64,000 bases of DNA from contig CAZGAO010000004.1 of NCBI GenBank assembly GCA_964523795.1, forward strand, positions 42,060 to 106,059, written 5' to 3'. Within the stretch, counting starts at the first letter, position 1, and each line of letters opens with the position of its first letter. The notes below the pieces were generated by a model. That model was not told the origin of the DNA and did not search any database. It saw only the letters and a list, made by a program, of their open reading frames with translations. Shown piece after piece: positions 35,070 to 45,600 of this stretch. A program made the position numbers and the translations under genes. This DNA comes from SABY01 sp964523795 (GTDB taxonomy: Bacteria > Bacteroidota > Bacteroidia > Bacteroidales > 4484-276).

Positions 35070-36710
35070 ATGGTTCGGTTTTTTGTCTATTTCATTTTCG
35101 TATGCCTTGCCGCATCGGCGTTCCCGTTGCTTAAAGCCCAAAATCCTGCTCCTGATTCCCGGGAGGCAATGTTGCCGTTTCCCATACTTATCGATACTGT
35201 TTATCAGGTAGATACGGTGTATCAATACGAATATGTGTACGATACCATTTATTATTACGATACCATTTTTAAAACCGATACCACAATTTCGATAAGCGAA
35301 GACCTGGATATCCTCGACAGCACAGCCATAATTAGTCGCACCTACGAATTTGTAATTACCAATAATCGGACGATCTATATGGATAAAAAAAATATTCAGG
35401 AGGATTTTGAGGGGCGAACGTTTCGGGAAATTGGAGAAAGTCAAAAGCCAGATGTCGATTTTATACCACCGGATACGAAATCGGCTCTGCCGAAGGTAAA
35501 AAACGTGAAAGCCCCAAAGCCAAAGGTGAAACCTCCAAATACTGGCGGGACTTTGTTTGGCTTGCGTGCACGCGATACAATCTTTCGTGTCGATACCATT
35601 TTTAGTTTTAAAACTAAATACGATACCGTTACTTTCAGTCAAAAACAGCGTCCCGATACCATGGTTAGCAAACGAACAACATATCAAGATATGGGCAGGA
35701 CTGTGATTGCAAAGGAGGAAGTAAACATTAAAGTTACCGAGCGTTCGAATGTTTTTGCGCAAAGCACAACCAGCAGTAAGTCCGCCTTTGAACCTGGGAA
35801 GCCACGAAACCCATCCAAAAAAACAAAAACCATTTTACCCGGAAAATACCGAAATACTTTCGACCATACCCCTCGTGTTGCCGAAGAGCACACTTATTTT
35901 GGGAGCCTCCAAATCGGGGCTTCGTGGTTCAGGCCTGATATTCATTTTAGAGCCAGAGAGAATGAATATGATAGCGTGGTTAATTTGATGAATAAAAATC
36001 ACAAGTCCGAAAATTCGTACAGCCTGTCCTTTACCTACCTTTATTTTAAAGATAAGCTGGGGATAGAAACCGGCCTGGGGATAGAAACCGGCCTGGGGAT
36101 TTCGAGCCAGGATTATGCTTTCGATGAACTCGTTACCGACACCAGCGGCTACTACGATTATTTCGAGAAAAGAGATTATGCTTACGATACTACCTGGTAT
36201 CTCGACTTGGATTACTACCTGCAAACCGGCGACACGCTGTTTATCCCCAATATCGATAGTACTGAAATCTGGGTTCCCGATTCTATTTATAAAATCAGGA
36301 TTGACTCCACCATCTACAATCGGATTATCAAACACCAGTATTCTTTTTCTTTTCTCGAAATACCCATCATTGGCCATTATACCCTGGTGGATAAGGATTT
36401 TTTTGCTAGGGTAAGTGTAGGATTGATTCCCACGTTTATGATTTCGAAGACCGGGAATCTCTTTTATCCCAAAAGTGCCCCAGAGGCTGACATAAAGCAA
36501 ATTTCCTTCGATTATGGTTTTATGCTTTCCTTATATGCCTCGGCAAGTCTGGGCTATAAGATCAACGATCGGTGGTCGGTGTTTATGGAGCCTTTTGTGC
36601 GAACAAGCCTTTGGTCGATTATTCAAAACGAAAACATCCACATCCACACCAATTCATGGGGCGTTAAGACAGGAGTTGCCTATCGTTTGTTTTCGGTAAA
36701 ATTAAAATAG
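35070..36710 (+). CDS. Outer-membrane beta-barrel protein with repetitive N-terminal region
   Basis: 546 residues from ATG 35070; TTG 35064 would only add two residues before the signal peptide (ending LLKAQ). Residues about 35-250 are periplasmic and rich in repeated (Y/F)DT(I/V) motifs (VYDTIYYYDTIFKTDT; DTIFRVDTIFSFKTKYDTV). The C-terminal 270 residues form a PorT-like (outer-membrane beta-barrel) domain with alternating strands, ending FSVKLK. An 18-bp tandem duplication at about 36060-36095 repeats GLGIET in the first part of the barrel. Encoded in the ECF sigma cluster, it may be the sensed or regulated envelope protein. Confidence 0.75.
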   Translation: MVRFFVYFIFVCLAASAFPLLKAQNPAPDSREAMLPFPILIDTVYQVDTVYQYEYVYDTIYYYDTIFKTDTTISISEDLDILDSTAIISRTYEFVITNNRTIYMDKKNIQEDFEGRTFREIGESQKPDVDFIPPDTKSALPKVKNVKAPKPKVKPPNTGGTLFGLRARDTIFRVDTIFSFKTKYDTVTFSQKQRPDTMVSKRTTYQDMGRTVIAKEEVNIKVTERSNVFAQSTTSSKSAFEPGKPRNPSKKTKTILPGKYRNTFDHTPRVAEEHTYFGSLQIGASWFRPDIHFRARENEYDSVVNLMNKNHKSENSYSLSFTYLYFKDKLGIETGLGIETGLGISSQDYAFDELVTDTSGYYDYFEKRDYAYDTTWYLDLDYYLQTGDTLFIPNIDSTEIWVPDSIYKIRIDSTIYNRIIKHQYSFSFLEIPIIGHYTLVDKDFFARVSVGLIPTFMISKTGNLFYPKSAPEADIKQISFDYGFMLSLYASASLGYKINDRWSVFMEPFVRTSLWSIIQNENIHIHTNSWGVKTGVAYRLFSVKLK

Positions 36711-36716
36711 GGATTT

Positions 36717-39164
36717 GTGAAAAAACTAATGCGACATATCTTATTCATGCCCATTGCACTTTTGATGGCATCGCAGGCTTTTAGCCTTAGCTATTTTGTG
36801 GATGGTTATGTGGTGGTTGAGGATCTTTACCTCCCGGTCGAAAATCAGATTATCGAAATTAGAAATGAAGCTGGAAATATCCTAAGTTCAGCTTTAAGCA
36901 ACGAGTTGGGATATTACGCTTTCGAAATTAATCAGCCATCTGCTGCCCAATTTATAACTCTTAGCCTTTCGCGCAATTGCAGTGGAGAGGTGGTTTTTTA
37001 CAGCCAAGAGTTAGCACTGGATAATCCCCATTTGGGATATACTTTTTTGGTATGCGAAGATAAGGTGTGTGAGGCTAGTTTCAATTACGAGCAGCAATCG
37101 CGCAACAGCCTGGTGTTTGAGTTTACCAATATCTCGAAGGGTAACATCGAGCAGTTTTTTTGGAATTTTGGCGATGGCAATACCTCCACTGAGGAAAATC
37201 CCGTACATGAGTACGATACACCCGCCAACTACCTTGTAACGCTTGTCATAAACGGAGCGAATTGCACCGATGCTGTGGCGCGGCAGTTGTCGGTTGATTA
37301 TCGTGCATGTCTATCCAAATTTTCTTTTGTCCAGGTCAATCAGGGGCAGCAGTTGGTGGTTGAATTTAAAAACGAATCGCAGGGCAACAATCTTCAATAC
37401 CTCTGGCAGTTTGGAGCCTTGGGCAATTCTTTTGAAACCAATCCCAGCTATTCTTTTAGTGCTCCCGGCGATTACCTGATTACACTGAATGTGGCCAGCC
37501 TGGGTTGTTTTCATTCTTTGGCCAAGACGGTTAGGGTAAACCCACTTTCGGGATCGTTTGCCTTGTTTAATAATCAACAAATTTTTTCGCCCGAGATTAG
37601 CGTGCAATTTACCGACCTTTCGGTGGGCGAAAATATTTTGTATTGGATATGGCTTTTTGGTGATGGCGCAAGTAGCGAAGAGCAAAACCCGGAGCATGTT
37701 TACTCGCAGGCCGGTACTTACCCTGTTTCGCTGCGCATAATCAGTACCTACGGTCAGGGCTTTTATACCTTCGATGTTGACGTGCTGGAAAGCACCGGCT
37801 GCCTGGCCGATTTTGTTTATACCCAGTCCGACCCCGACAATCCACACATCAATTTTACCAGCCTCACAGCTAATGGTAACCTTCAGTTTTTGTGGAATTT
37901 TGGTGATGGAGACAGTTCCACCGAAAAATCACCCGCCCATCAATACGATGGCTTTGGCAATTACCTGGTAAGTTTGGAAGTGCTGGGTTACGGCTGTACA
38001 GATAATTTTTCGGCTCTGGCAATAATTGAAGAACCCGAGTATTGCGATGCCAAGTTTACCTACCAGCAAGCCTTTCCCCAAAGTCGCGAAATTTCGTTTA
38101 TCGATCAGTCCTTTGGCAACGACCTTGAATATCTGTGGGACTTTGGTGATGGGAACACTTCAATACAGGCCAGTCCATTTCATATTTATGAGGCCGCCGG
38201 GCAGTACCCAATAAAACTACTCATTACCAGTGTGCAAAACTGTAGCGATTCTGCTTTTGCTACGGTTAATATTTTGCCGCCACTTGGTATTTCAGGAAAC
38301 GTGTATGCCAACGAAACACTGCTTAGCCAGGGCTATGTGCTTTTGTATCGCCTCACCCAATCCCGGGAAGTACTTTATTACCGGCGCAGTGAGCTGGAAG
38401 TCGGGCACTATGAGTTTGCCGACATTCCACCAGCCAATTACTTTATCCAGGCCATCCCTGATTATACTTTTCCTTTTCCGCTCATACCAGTTTATTACCC
38501 GATGTATGCCAATAAGGAAACCCAATGGCAGGAAGCCGAGATAATACTTGCCGATGATTTGCCTTCGTCATTGGATGTGAGTTTGGCCTCTTATAATGGC
38601 TTTTTTGATGGTAAGGCATCTATGTCCGGCAGAGTAGTGCAAGAAAAACGCGATACCGATACACCCTTGATTATTTACCTGACCAGCAATGTAGATGAGA
38701 TTTTTCAATTCAAAGTCCTGGGTGAGGATATGAATTTTAGTTTCGATAATATCCCTTACGGGAAATATAAGATTCGTCCTGAAAAAGCCGGTAAAATCAG
38801 CACGGCTCTCGAAGTGAGCCTGGATGACGATACACCCATAAGCGGGGGAATTAGTTTTATTGAAACCAGCGAAGCCATTGTCCCCGACATCAGCAGCATC
38901 AACGAAACGCCCAATCAACCGCCATGGCTTGTTTATCCAAATCCTGCCAATACGCACATTCAATTTATCTTAACAGAAAGCCAGGCCAATCCATCCCTGC
39001 TCCAATTTCAGATATTCAGCATCCAGGGGAGGCTTTCATTATTTGAAGGCGAAATTGTGGCCAACGAAAAAATTGATATTCGTCATCTCCCTGCCGGGAT
39101 TTATCTGGCAAAGCTATTCGATGGACAAAAATACAGCCATCAAAAATTGTTAATCCGGCACTGA
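36717..39164 (+). CDS. T9SS-exported protein with five PKD domains
   Basis: 815 residues from GTG 36717 (ATG 36729 is an alternative within the signal peptide, which ends near SQAFS). An N-terminal carboxypeptidase-regulatory-like fold (about 25-115) precedes five PKD domains (about 118-190, 196-273, 277-355, 359-438, 442-520), most with WxFGDGxxS. A second regulatory-like beta domain (about 525-700) and a T9SS sorting domain (YPNPANTHIQF, about 735-815) follow. PKD arrays act as spacers or adhesion and polysaccharide-binding modules. The gene begins six bases after the barrel gene and belongs to its operon. Confidence 0.87.
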   Translation: MKKLMRHILFMPIALLMASQAFSLSYFVDGYVVVEDLYLPVENQIIEIRNEAGNILSSALSNELGYYAFEINQPSAAQFITLSLSRNCSGEVVFYSQELALDNPHLGYTFLVCEDKVCEASFNYEQQSRNSLVFEFTNISKGNIEQFFWNFGDGNTSTEENPVHEYDTPANYLVTLVINGANCTDAVARQLSVDYRACLSKFSFVQVNQGQQLVVEFKNESQGNNLQYLWQFGALGNSFETNPSYSFSAPGDYLITLNVASLGCFHSLAKTVRVNPLSGSFALFNNQQIFSPEISVQFTDLSVGENILYWIWLFGDGASSEEQNPEHVYSQAGTYPVSLRIISTYGQGFYTFDVDVLESTGCLADFVYTQSDPDNPHINFTSLTANGNLQFLWNFGDGDSSTEKSPAHQYDGFGNYLVSLEVLGYGCTDNFSALAIIEEPEYCDAKFTYQQAFPQSREISFIDQSFGNDLEYLWDFGDGNTSIQASPFHIYEAAGQYPIKLLITSVQNCSDSAFATVNILPPLGISGNVYANETLLSQGYVLLYRLTQSREVLYYRRSELEVGHYEFADIPPANYFIQAIPDYTFPFPLIPVYYPMYANKETQWQEAEIILADDLPSSLDVSLASYNGFFDGKASMSGRVVQEKRDTDTPLIIYLTSNVDEIFQFKVLGEDMNFSFDNIPYGKYKIRPEKAGKISTALEVSLDDDTPISGGISFIETSEAIVPDISSINETPNQPPWLVYPNPANTHIQFILTESQANPSLLQFQIFSIQGRLSLFEGEIVANEKIDIRHLPAGIYLAKLFDGQKYSHQKLLIRH

Positions 39165-39300
39165 GTTCAATCCCGTAATCAGGATAGCTGCCCCCTCTAA
39201 AATTCTTAGCCTGTTCATTGATGGCCGGATTGATGGATGCCATTATTTAGACCAAAGGAATTATCGAAAGACTGGTGAAATTGAAAAGGGATCCAAACAC

Positions 39301-39978
39301 TTACCTTCTGCGACTGCGGCGCGAAACCTCCTCGTTAAAGTACCAGCTTAAGCGCAGCGTAATGGCACGGTTGTATTGCTTAAGCGATTCTCCTTTGTTA
39401 CGACCCTGAAAGTATTCGCGCTCGCGTATTTTAAACAGCGAAAAACTATAACGCGCATTGAGTTTAAGCTGTTTGTAGAGCGGTATTTCCACATCAAAAA
39501 GCATCGAATAGTCGTTCGATTCGTAAGGGCCATCGTTGAGGGTAGTGGTGGCTATACGAATATTGTCTTCGTACTCTTTTACGCCTACCAGCCTGCTGTA
39601 TGAGAAGCCCAGCCCGCCTTTTATGCCGGTGCGATCGACGAAATGCACCAGCACCGGAACTTCCACATAGTTCAGCTGTAGCTTGTACTGGTTATAGTCG
39701 TGGAGATAACGATAATCCATTCCCCGGCCGCCTTCTTTATGATGACTGCCCTTGCGCGAATAACTGGTTTCGAGAGTGAAAGTCCATTTCTCGCCAAAGG
39801 GAACCACCGCCGCTACTCCGGCGTTGAGGCCTAATTTGCGAAAGCCATACACATCATCCCCTTCCACATGAGTAAGATTGAAACCGCCGGTAACAACACC
39901 CATCACCCTTTGCCCAAAGGCATGAGGCGAAACCGCATAAGCAAGCATTAAAAGTATAATGAAGAAAAATCTTTTCAT
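39301..39978 (-). CDS. Outer-membrane beta-barrel protein (PorT-like)
   Basis: 225 residues from ATG 39978; a longer frame to 40020 would add 14 residues before the signal peptide MKRFFFIILLMLAYAVSPHAFGQ. The mature part consists of amphipathic strands (LETSYSRKGS, YKLQLNYVEVPVLVHF, GGLGFSYSRLVG, LNARYSFSLF) as in small PorT/OmpX-like barrels, and ends with an Arg-rich tail after LRLSWYF. PorT itself belongs to the T9SS, but this weakly conserved family has many members with unknown function. The gene stands alone. Confidence 0.75.
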   Translation of the reverse strand: MKRFFFIILLMLAYAVSPHAFGQRVMGVVTGGFNLTHVEGDDVYGFRKLGLNAGVAAVVPFGEKWTFTLETSYSRKGSHHKEGGRGMDYRYLHDYNQYKLQLNYVEVPVLVHFVDRTGIKGGLGFSYSRLVGVKEYEDNIRIATTTLNDGPYESNDYSMLFDVEIPLYKQLKLNARYSFSLFKIREREYFQGRNKGESLKQYNRAITLRLSWYFNEEVSRRSRRR

Positions 39979-40014
39979 AATCCGATCCCTGATTTTGGAA
40001 TTATTTTTACTAAC

Positions 40015-40437
40015 GTACATCCTTTTGGTAAATTTCCTTTGCGGGAAAAATTTGACAAGGGAGAAGAGCCGTGAACGATCTTTTGATGTCAGATGTCAGA
40101 TGTCCGATTTTAGATTTTAGATGTGAGGGTGCAAGGGTTTGCAGCCCCAACGGGGATGGCAACCCTGAGTGCAGGGAAGTGATAGCAAGCCTGTCAATAC
40201 AGAGACGCGCAAGTTGCTCGTCTTTACGCAATACCGATACAAACCATCTGCATCGCCCATTCAGGGCATCTCTGCAAAATCCGATTCCCCAATCAGGCAT
40301 TAGCACGCTTGTACAGACGCGCAAGTTGCGCGTCTCTATCCTCAATAATAATTACCGCTGACTTCTAATGTTTCGCCACCCGACTCCCAACATCGGACAT
40401 CTTACATCGGACATCATACATCGGACATTATAGGGGG
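40015..40437. repeat. Repeat-rich intergenic region
   Basis: No gene is evident in the 500 bases between the barrel gene and Tex. The stretch holds ATGTCAGATGTC-type short repeats (40085-40125), a GGGTTTGC/GCAACCC hairpin (about 40131-40170), two AGACGCGCAA-G-TTGC palindromes (40203-40223 with one mismatch; 40315-40335 perfect) and GACATCTTACATCGGACATC-like repeats (about 40390-40430). Confidence 0.65.
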
Positions 40438-40470
40438 AGTCATAGCATGGCTTTGAGCCATACTATGACT
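40438..40470. repeat. Hairpin of the CATAG-ATGGCT family, copy 1
   Basis: AGTCATAG-C-ATGGCT pairs with AGCCAT-A-CTATGACT around the loop TTG, with one mismatch in the stem. It lies nine bases beyond the Tex stop codon. A relative at 61470-61500 has GCCATAG/CTATGGC in place of GTCATAG/CTATGAC. Confidence 0.85.
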
Positions 40471-40478
40471 TACCAATC

Positions 40479-42632
40479 TTAAAAAGCATACCTCGGCTGC
40501 TCCACGCCGATCATGGTAAATTGAATGCGCTTGCGCTGCAGGTCGATGCTTTCTACCTTTATCTTGATGCGTTGATTCAGCTTGAGGTGTTCGGCGGGGT
40601 CGCTCACATATTTGTCCACGATCTTGCTCTTGTGTACCAGGCCGTCTTGATGCACACCCACATCCACAAAGGCACCGAAGGCTGTAATGTTGGTTACCAG
40701 CCCGGGCAGCTCCATGCCTTCGCGCAGGTCGGTGATGGCATTGATGCCCTCAGCAAATTGAAAGACCCCGAATTTTTCGCGCGGGTCGCGACCGGGGCGC
40801 GCCAGCTCCTCCATAATATCTTTTAGCGTCGGCAAACCGGCCTGTGGGCTAACGAAGTTTTGGATGTCAATTTTCTTGCGTAAGCCCTCATCGGCCATCA
40901 AATCTTCTACCGCCACGCCGATGCTCTGTGCCATATTTTCGACAATAGAATAGCTCTCGGGATGTACCGCGCTTTTATCCAGGGCATTTTTGCCTTCGCG
41001 GATACGCAGAAAACCGGCGGCCTGCTCGAAGGCCTTGGGGCCAAAACGAGCAACATTCATTATTTCCTCACGCGAAGCAAAGGCTCCGTGCGCGTTGCGA
41101 TAGTCGATCAGGTTTTGCGCCAGCACCGGACCGATGCCCGATACGTGTGCCAGCAATTCGCGACTTGCCGTGTTAACTTCTACGCCCACGGCATTCACGC
41201 AACTCGCCACCGTATCTTCGAGACTTCGCGCCAGCAGTTTCTGGTCAACGTCGTGTTGGTACTGCCCCACGCCGATGGCTTTGGGATCAATTTTTACCAG
41301 CTCGGCCAGCGGATCCATCAGCCGGCGGCCAATACTTACAGATCCGCGCACCGTTACATCGTAGTCGGGAAACTCCTCGCGTGCCAGAGAAGATGCTGAA
41401 TATACCGAGGCTCCGCTTTCGTTGACCATCACGGCAGTAACATCGCGATTAAAACGCAGGTATTTCACCATCCTTTCGGTTTCGCGCCCGGCAGTGCCGT
41501 TGCCAATAGCGATGGCATCAATTTTATAGGCTCCCACCAACTGCTCAATTTTGTTGATGGACTGCTTCACCTCGTTTTGTGGAGGGTGGGGATAGATGGT
41601 TTCGTTGTGCAGGAGCTTGCCCTGCTTGTCGAGGCACACCAGCTTGCATCCACTGCGAAAGCCCGGGTCGATGGCCAAAGTGTTTTTTTGTCCCAGGGGT
41701 GCTGCCATGAGCAACTGCCGGAGGTTATCCACAAAAACTTCGATGGCCTTTTCGTCCGCTTTTTCTTTTATGGATTTTCTAAATTCGGTTTCGATGGCCG
41801 GGAGTAAAAGCCGCTTGTACGAATCCTTCAACGCCGTTTGCACCTCCCGGGCAGCGGCACTATTATTTTTAAGGTATTTTTTTTCGAGCAGACGCAGGGC
41901 ATCCGTTTCGGGCGGTGCTATTTTTACGCGCAGAAAGCCTTCGTTTTCGCCCCGCAAGATGGCCAGCACCCTGTGCGAAGGAGCGCGGCTCAGGCCTTCT
42001 TCGTGGTCGAAGTAATTACGGAATTTTGCAGCATCCTCACTTTTACTTTTTATCACCTCCGATTTCAGGGTGGCCTTACGCCTGAAAATGCCACGCAGGC
42101 TGTCGCGGATAAAGCGGTTTTCGTTGACCCATTCGGCGATAATGTCGCGTGCGCCGGCCAGGGCATCTTCGATGGTTCCCACGCCCTTTTCGGTATTTAC
42201 AAACTTTTGGGCTGCACCCTTTATGTCATCCGTATTTTGCGCCAGCAGTATTTTGGCCAAAGGCTCCAGCCCCTTCTCTTTAGCCATGCTGGCGCGGGTT
42301 TTCCGTTTGGGACGATAGGGCAAATAAATATCTTCGAGTTCGGCCAGGGCGGTGGCAGCTTCCACTTGCACCCGGAGTTCTGCCGTCAGATTTCCACTTT
42401 CTTCCAGGCTTGCCAAAATGCTTGCCCGCCGTTTATCCAGTTCTTCCAGCTTTAGCTTCCGATCGCGGATGGCGGCCAGTTGCACCTCGTCGAGGCCGCC
42501 GGTAATCTCTTTTCGATAGCGGGCTACAAATGGGATGGTGGCTCCCTGGGCAAAAAGCAGCAGCGTACTTTTTATCTGTTGCTCGGTAATGTTCAATTCT
42601 TTGGCAATAATCCTGATGTGCTTATCTTCCAT
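40479..42632 (-). CDS. tex: Tex-like transcription accessory protein (S1 RNA-binding)
   Basis: 717 residues, normal for Tex. The N-terminal helical domain (TIPFVARYRKEITGGLDEVQLAAI), the YqgF/RNase H-like domain (LAIDPGFRSGCKLVCLD), helix-hairpin-helix region (LAHVSGIGPVLAQNLIDYRN) and C-terminal S1 domain (GLVTNITAFGAFVDVGVHQDGLVHKS) are all present in order. Tex binds nucleic acids and affects transcription and ribosome function; the exact role is unsettled. The gene is downstream of the RecB-like gene on the same strand with 23 bases between them. Confidence 0.95.
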   Translation of the reverse strand: MEDKHIRIIAKELNITEQQIKSTLLLFAQGATIPFVARYRKEITGGLDEVQLAAIRDRKLKLEELDKRRASILASLEESGNLTAELRVQVEAATALAELEDIYLPYRPKRKTRASMAKEKGLEPLAKILLAQNTDDIKGAAQKFVNTEKGVGTIEDALAGARDIIAEWVNENRFIRDSLRGIFRRKATLKSEVIKSKSEDAAKFRNYFDHEEGLSRAPSHRVLAILRGENEGFLRVKIAPPETDALRLLEKKYLKNNSAAAREVQTALKDSYKRLLLPAIETEFRKSIKEKADEKAIEVFVDNLRQLLMAAPLGQKNTLAIDPGFRSGCKLVCLDKQGKLLHNETIYPHPPQNEVKQSINKIEQLVGAYKIDAIAIGNGTAGRETERMVKYLRFNRDVTAVMVNESGASVYSASSLAREEFPDYDVTVRGSVSIGRRLMDPLAELVKIDPKAIGVGQYQHDVDQKLLARSLEDTVASCVNAVGVEVNTASRELLAHVSGIGPVLAQNLIDYRNAHGAFASREEIMNVARFGPKAFEQAAGFLRIREGKNALDKSAVHPESYSIVENMAQSIGVAVEDLMADEGLRKKIDIQNFVSPQAGLPTLKDIMEELARPGRDPREKFGVFQFAEGINAITDLREGMELPGLVTNITAFGAFVDVGVHQDGLVHKSKIVDKYVSDPAEHLKLNQRIKIKVESIDLQRKRIQFTMIGVEQPRYAF

Positions 42633-42655
42633 TATTCAATTTTGATTTACATTTT

Positions 42656-45600
42656 TTACCAGCTTAGTCGTTCGATTTCATTTTTATCAAAATCTAGATA
42701 AACCAGGTTTTTTTCGATATTCTTGTAATTCATCTCCTGCAGGGCGGCAGCGTATTCGTTCACTTGCTTTTTATGGTCTTCGTTGGCTTTTCCGGTTTTG
42801 TAGTCGATGATACTTGCGCAATTTTCATCAATTACAATACGGTCGGGTCGCAGTATTCGCCCATCAGAAAGCAGTATTTCCTTTTCGCTGAATATAGTTT
42901 TCGTGGCATCAAAAATATCTTTTAGCTTTGGCGATGCCACGATTTTACCTACCTCGGCGGCAAACTGCGCTTTCAAATCCGCCTTCAACAAACCCTCCAC
43001 CACTATCTGATTTACCGCTCGTGGAATATCCTCGCTTGTTCGTATTTTTGACAATACCTGATGAACCATCAGACCATAGTCCCGATTTTTCCCGGCACCT
43101 CCGGCCTCACGCTTATAAGCAATAGTTGCTAACTTGTGCCACTTTCCCTTCTTTGTCTTAACATTCTGCAAGGGAGAATCTGCCTCTTTACTTCTCGTTG
43201 TTTGTTTAGAAATACGATTGCCAGTGTGCCCAAATTTGTAAATGGGCTGATCATCTTTCCAAAGCTCATTTTGTATCAGATAATGATAAAACAGGTCGGC
43301 TTCATCATAAAAATAGTTGCCCAATTTCCATTTTCCCTTATCATCGTGCTTATCGCGAAGCAGGACGAAGATACGCTCGGAAGGTCGTGTCATGGCCACA
43401 TACAAAACATTGAGCAGGTCAAGAAACGATTTCGCGGTTTCTTCTGTTCGCAGCCTGGCAAATTTAGTTTCGTCCAGCATTTTTGTCGATTTCACCAAGG
43501 CCGTTTTCATCTCGGGTATCTCGTCTATCTCCGGTTGAATCCAAAATTCGTTGATGCCCAGTTTATTCATTCCATCAGTAAACGGATAAATAACCACCGG
43601 AAATTGCAAGCCCTTGGCTTTGTGAATGGTCATCACCCTGACGGCCTGTGTGCTTTCGGGAATGATAATGGATTGGGAGCGACCCTTCTCATCCCAATAG
43701 TCCAGAAAATTGGACAGGTTTTCGTCGTTAAGTTTATTGAATTCCAAAATCGTATCACTGAAGAAACGCAGGAAGGGATTGCTGTTTTTTGGATTTAGGT
43801 CGAATAGGCGATTTATATTTTCGACCAACTCATAAAGGTTGCTATTGCCAGCCTGCAAGTTTTTCCATTGAATACTAAAATCGTTTTCCAGGATTTTTTC
43901 AAGAGACAAGCACTCTGGTTTTTCCGGGTGCATCTCCCTACAGTTTTCAAAAATTTGATGAAGATGTTCGGATTTTAGCCGATGCTTCTGGCTCAGGAAA
44001 AGCAGTATCTCGGCAAGCACTACTTTTTGGGTGGGATCATTTAAATATTTCAAAATAGAAATAACAAAACACACTTCGGGGCTTGACGAAAGCATGAGGG
44101 CCTCGCTGGTAACCACCGGAATATTGTTTTCGATTAGATGAAGTGCCACAAGGTTAGCATCATCGTTTTTGCGGGTAAGGATGGTAATTTCGTTAAGCGC
44201 GTATTCGCTGCTCAACTGCTGCACCAGGCTTTTTACCCGTTCCAGCTCCATCAGCAAAGCCTGCTCTTTATCCAGTTCGCGGGTCTTCAAAAACTCGAGA
44301 TGAACCAGGCCGCCGAAAGCATCAGCCAGGGCTTCCTGCTTTTGCTGGTGATAGATGGACTGCAAATTTTCGCTAAGATGCCCGGCTGCAAATTCAAAAA
44401 AATGATTGTTGAAATTTACGATTTCCTGACGCGAACGGTAGTTGATACCCAGCAATTGCTCATCAAAATGTTTGATGAGCAGTGCCTCCCTTTGCGCCGA
44501 AACCGCATCGTTGGCGCGCTGATATATTTTGGGCAGAGCCACAAACTGCTCTACCTCGCCACTGCGCCAGCGATAAATGGCCTGCTTGCCATCGCCAACA
44601 ATCATATTAAAATGATTGCCCGCAAGGGAGTTTTCGATTAAGGGCAACAAATTTTGCCATTGCAAGACTGAGGTATCCTGAAACTCATCGAGCAGAAAAT
44701 GATGATATTTTTCGCCCAGCCGTTCGTAGATAAAAGGAACCGGCTCGCTGCTGATGATGGCGGCAATGCGTTTGTTGAACTCGGAGATATGAACGATGTT
44801 TTCGTTTTCGCGAAATTCCTCCATCACCTTTTCTATCTCACCCAAAACAGCCATAGGATAAATGTTTTGGTGAATCAATTTGAAGAGGAAAAACTTAGGG
44901 AGCTTAATTTCGGAATTGGCCGTAATTTGCAGATATAATGCCTCCAAATTGCCTTGCATCCGCTCGATGGCCATCGCCGCCGGAGCTTCACATTTTCCGG
45001 AGATCCACTTTCCGGTCTCCAGCATTTTATCAATATTTTTATTGGAGTTGGCTTTGGCCTTACTAAAATCAAGAGCTGCCACCCGATTGAAAAAGCTGTA
45101 AATGCCGCTCTTTCCATAGGCAAACGCTTCGGCCAAAAGTTGATGAGCCTCGATTTGCCGCATGGCTTCAAGCCCGGGCTTACTCATTTCGGTTTCCAGC
45201 GTTTTAATCTGGCTCGCAAGCTGGTGGCTGATTTTTATGTAGGCTGCAGCATCCAGGGTTTTTAGCTCATCGATGACACTAACACTGCTTTCTTTGAGCA
45301 ATATTTTGGTGAAATTGCGCAGCTCACGCTCAATATCCCAGCTTTTTTCATCCTGCATTTTCTCTGCCACAAACTGCACCAGCGTTTGGGTAAGGCTGGC
45401 ATCGGTGCCTACTTTGTTGAGCAGCAATTCGATGGACTTACCGATTAGTTTTCCCTCATCCAATTCGAGGTCAAAATTTAAAGGTAACTTTAGCTCGCGG
45501 GCAAAATTGCGAACCAGCTTGTTAACAAAGCTGTCGATGGTGCTTACGGCAAAGTTGGAGTAACCGTGCAATATTTTGGCTAAGGCGATGGCGGCTCTGC

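Noticed and set aside
34797..35762. 321-codon open frame antisense to the anti-sigma and barrel genes
   Set aside because: It runs across two supported genes and their junction on the other strand and shows no domain or signal peptide.
41838..42455. 205-codon open frame antisense to tex
   Set aside because: Tex is complete with all domains on the other strand; this frame is its shadow.
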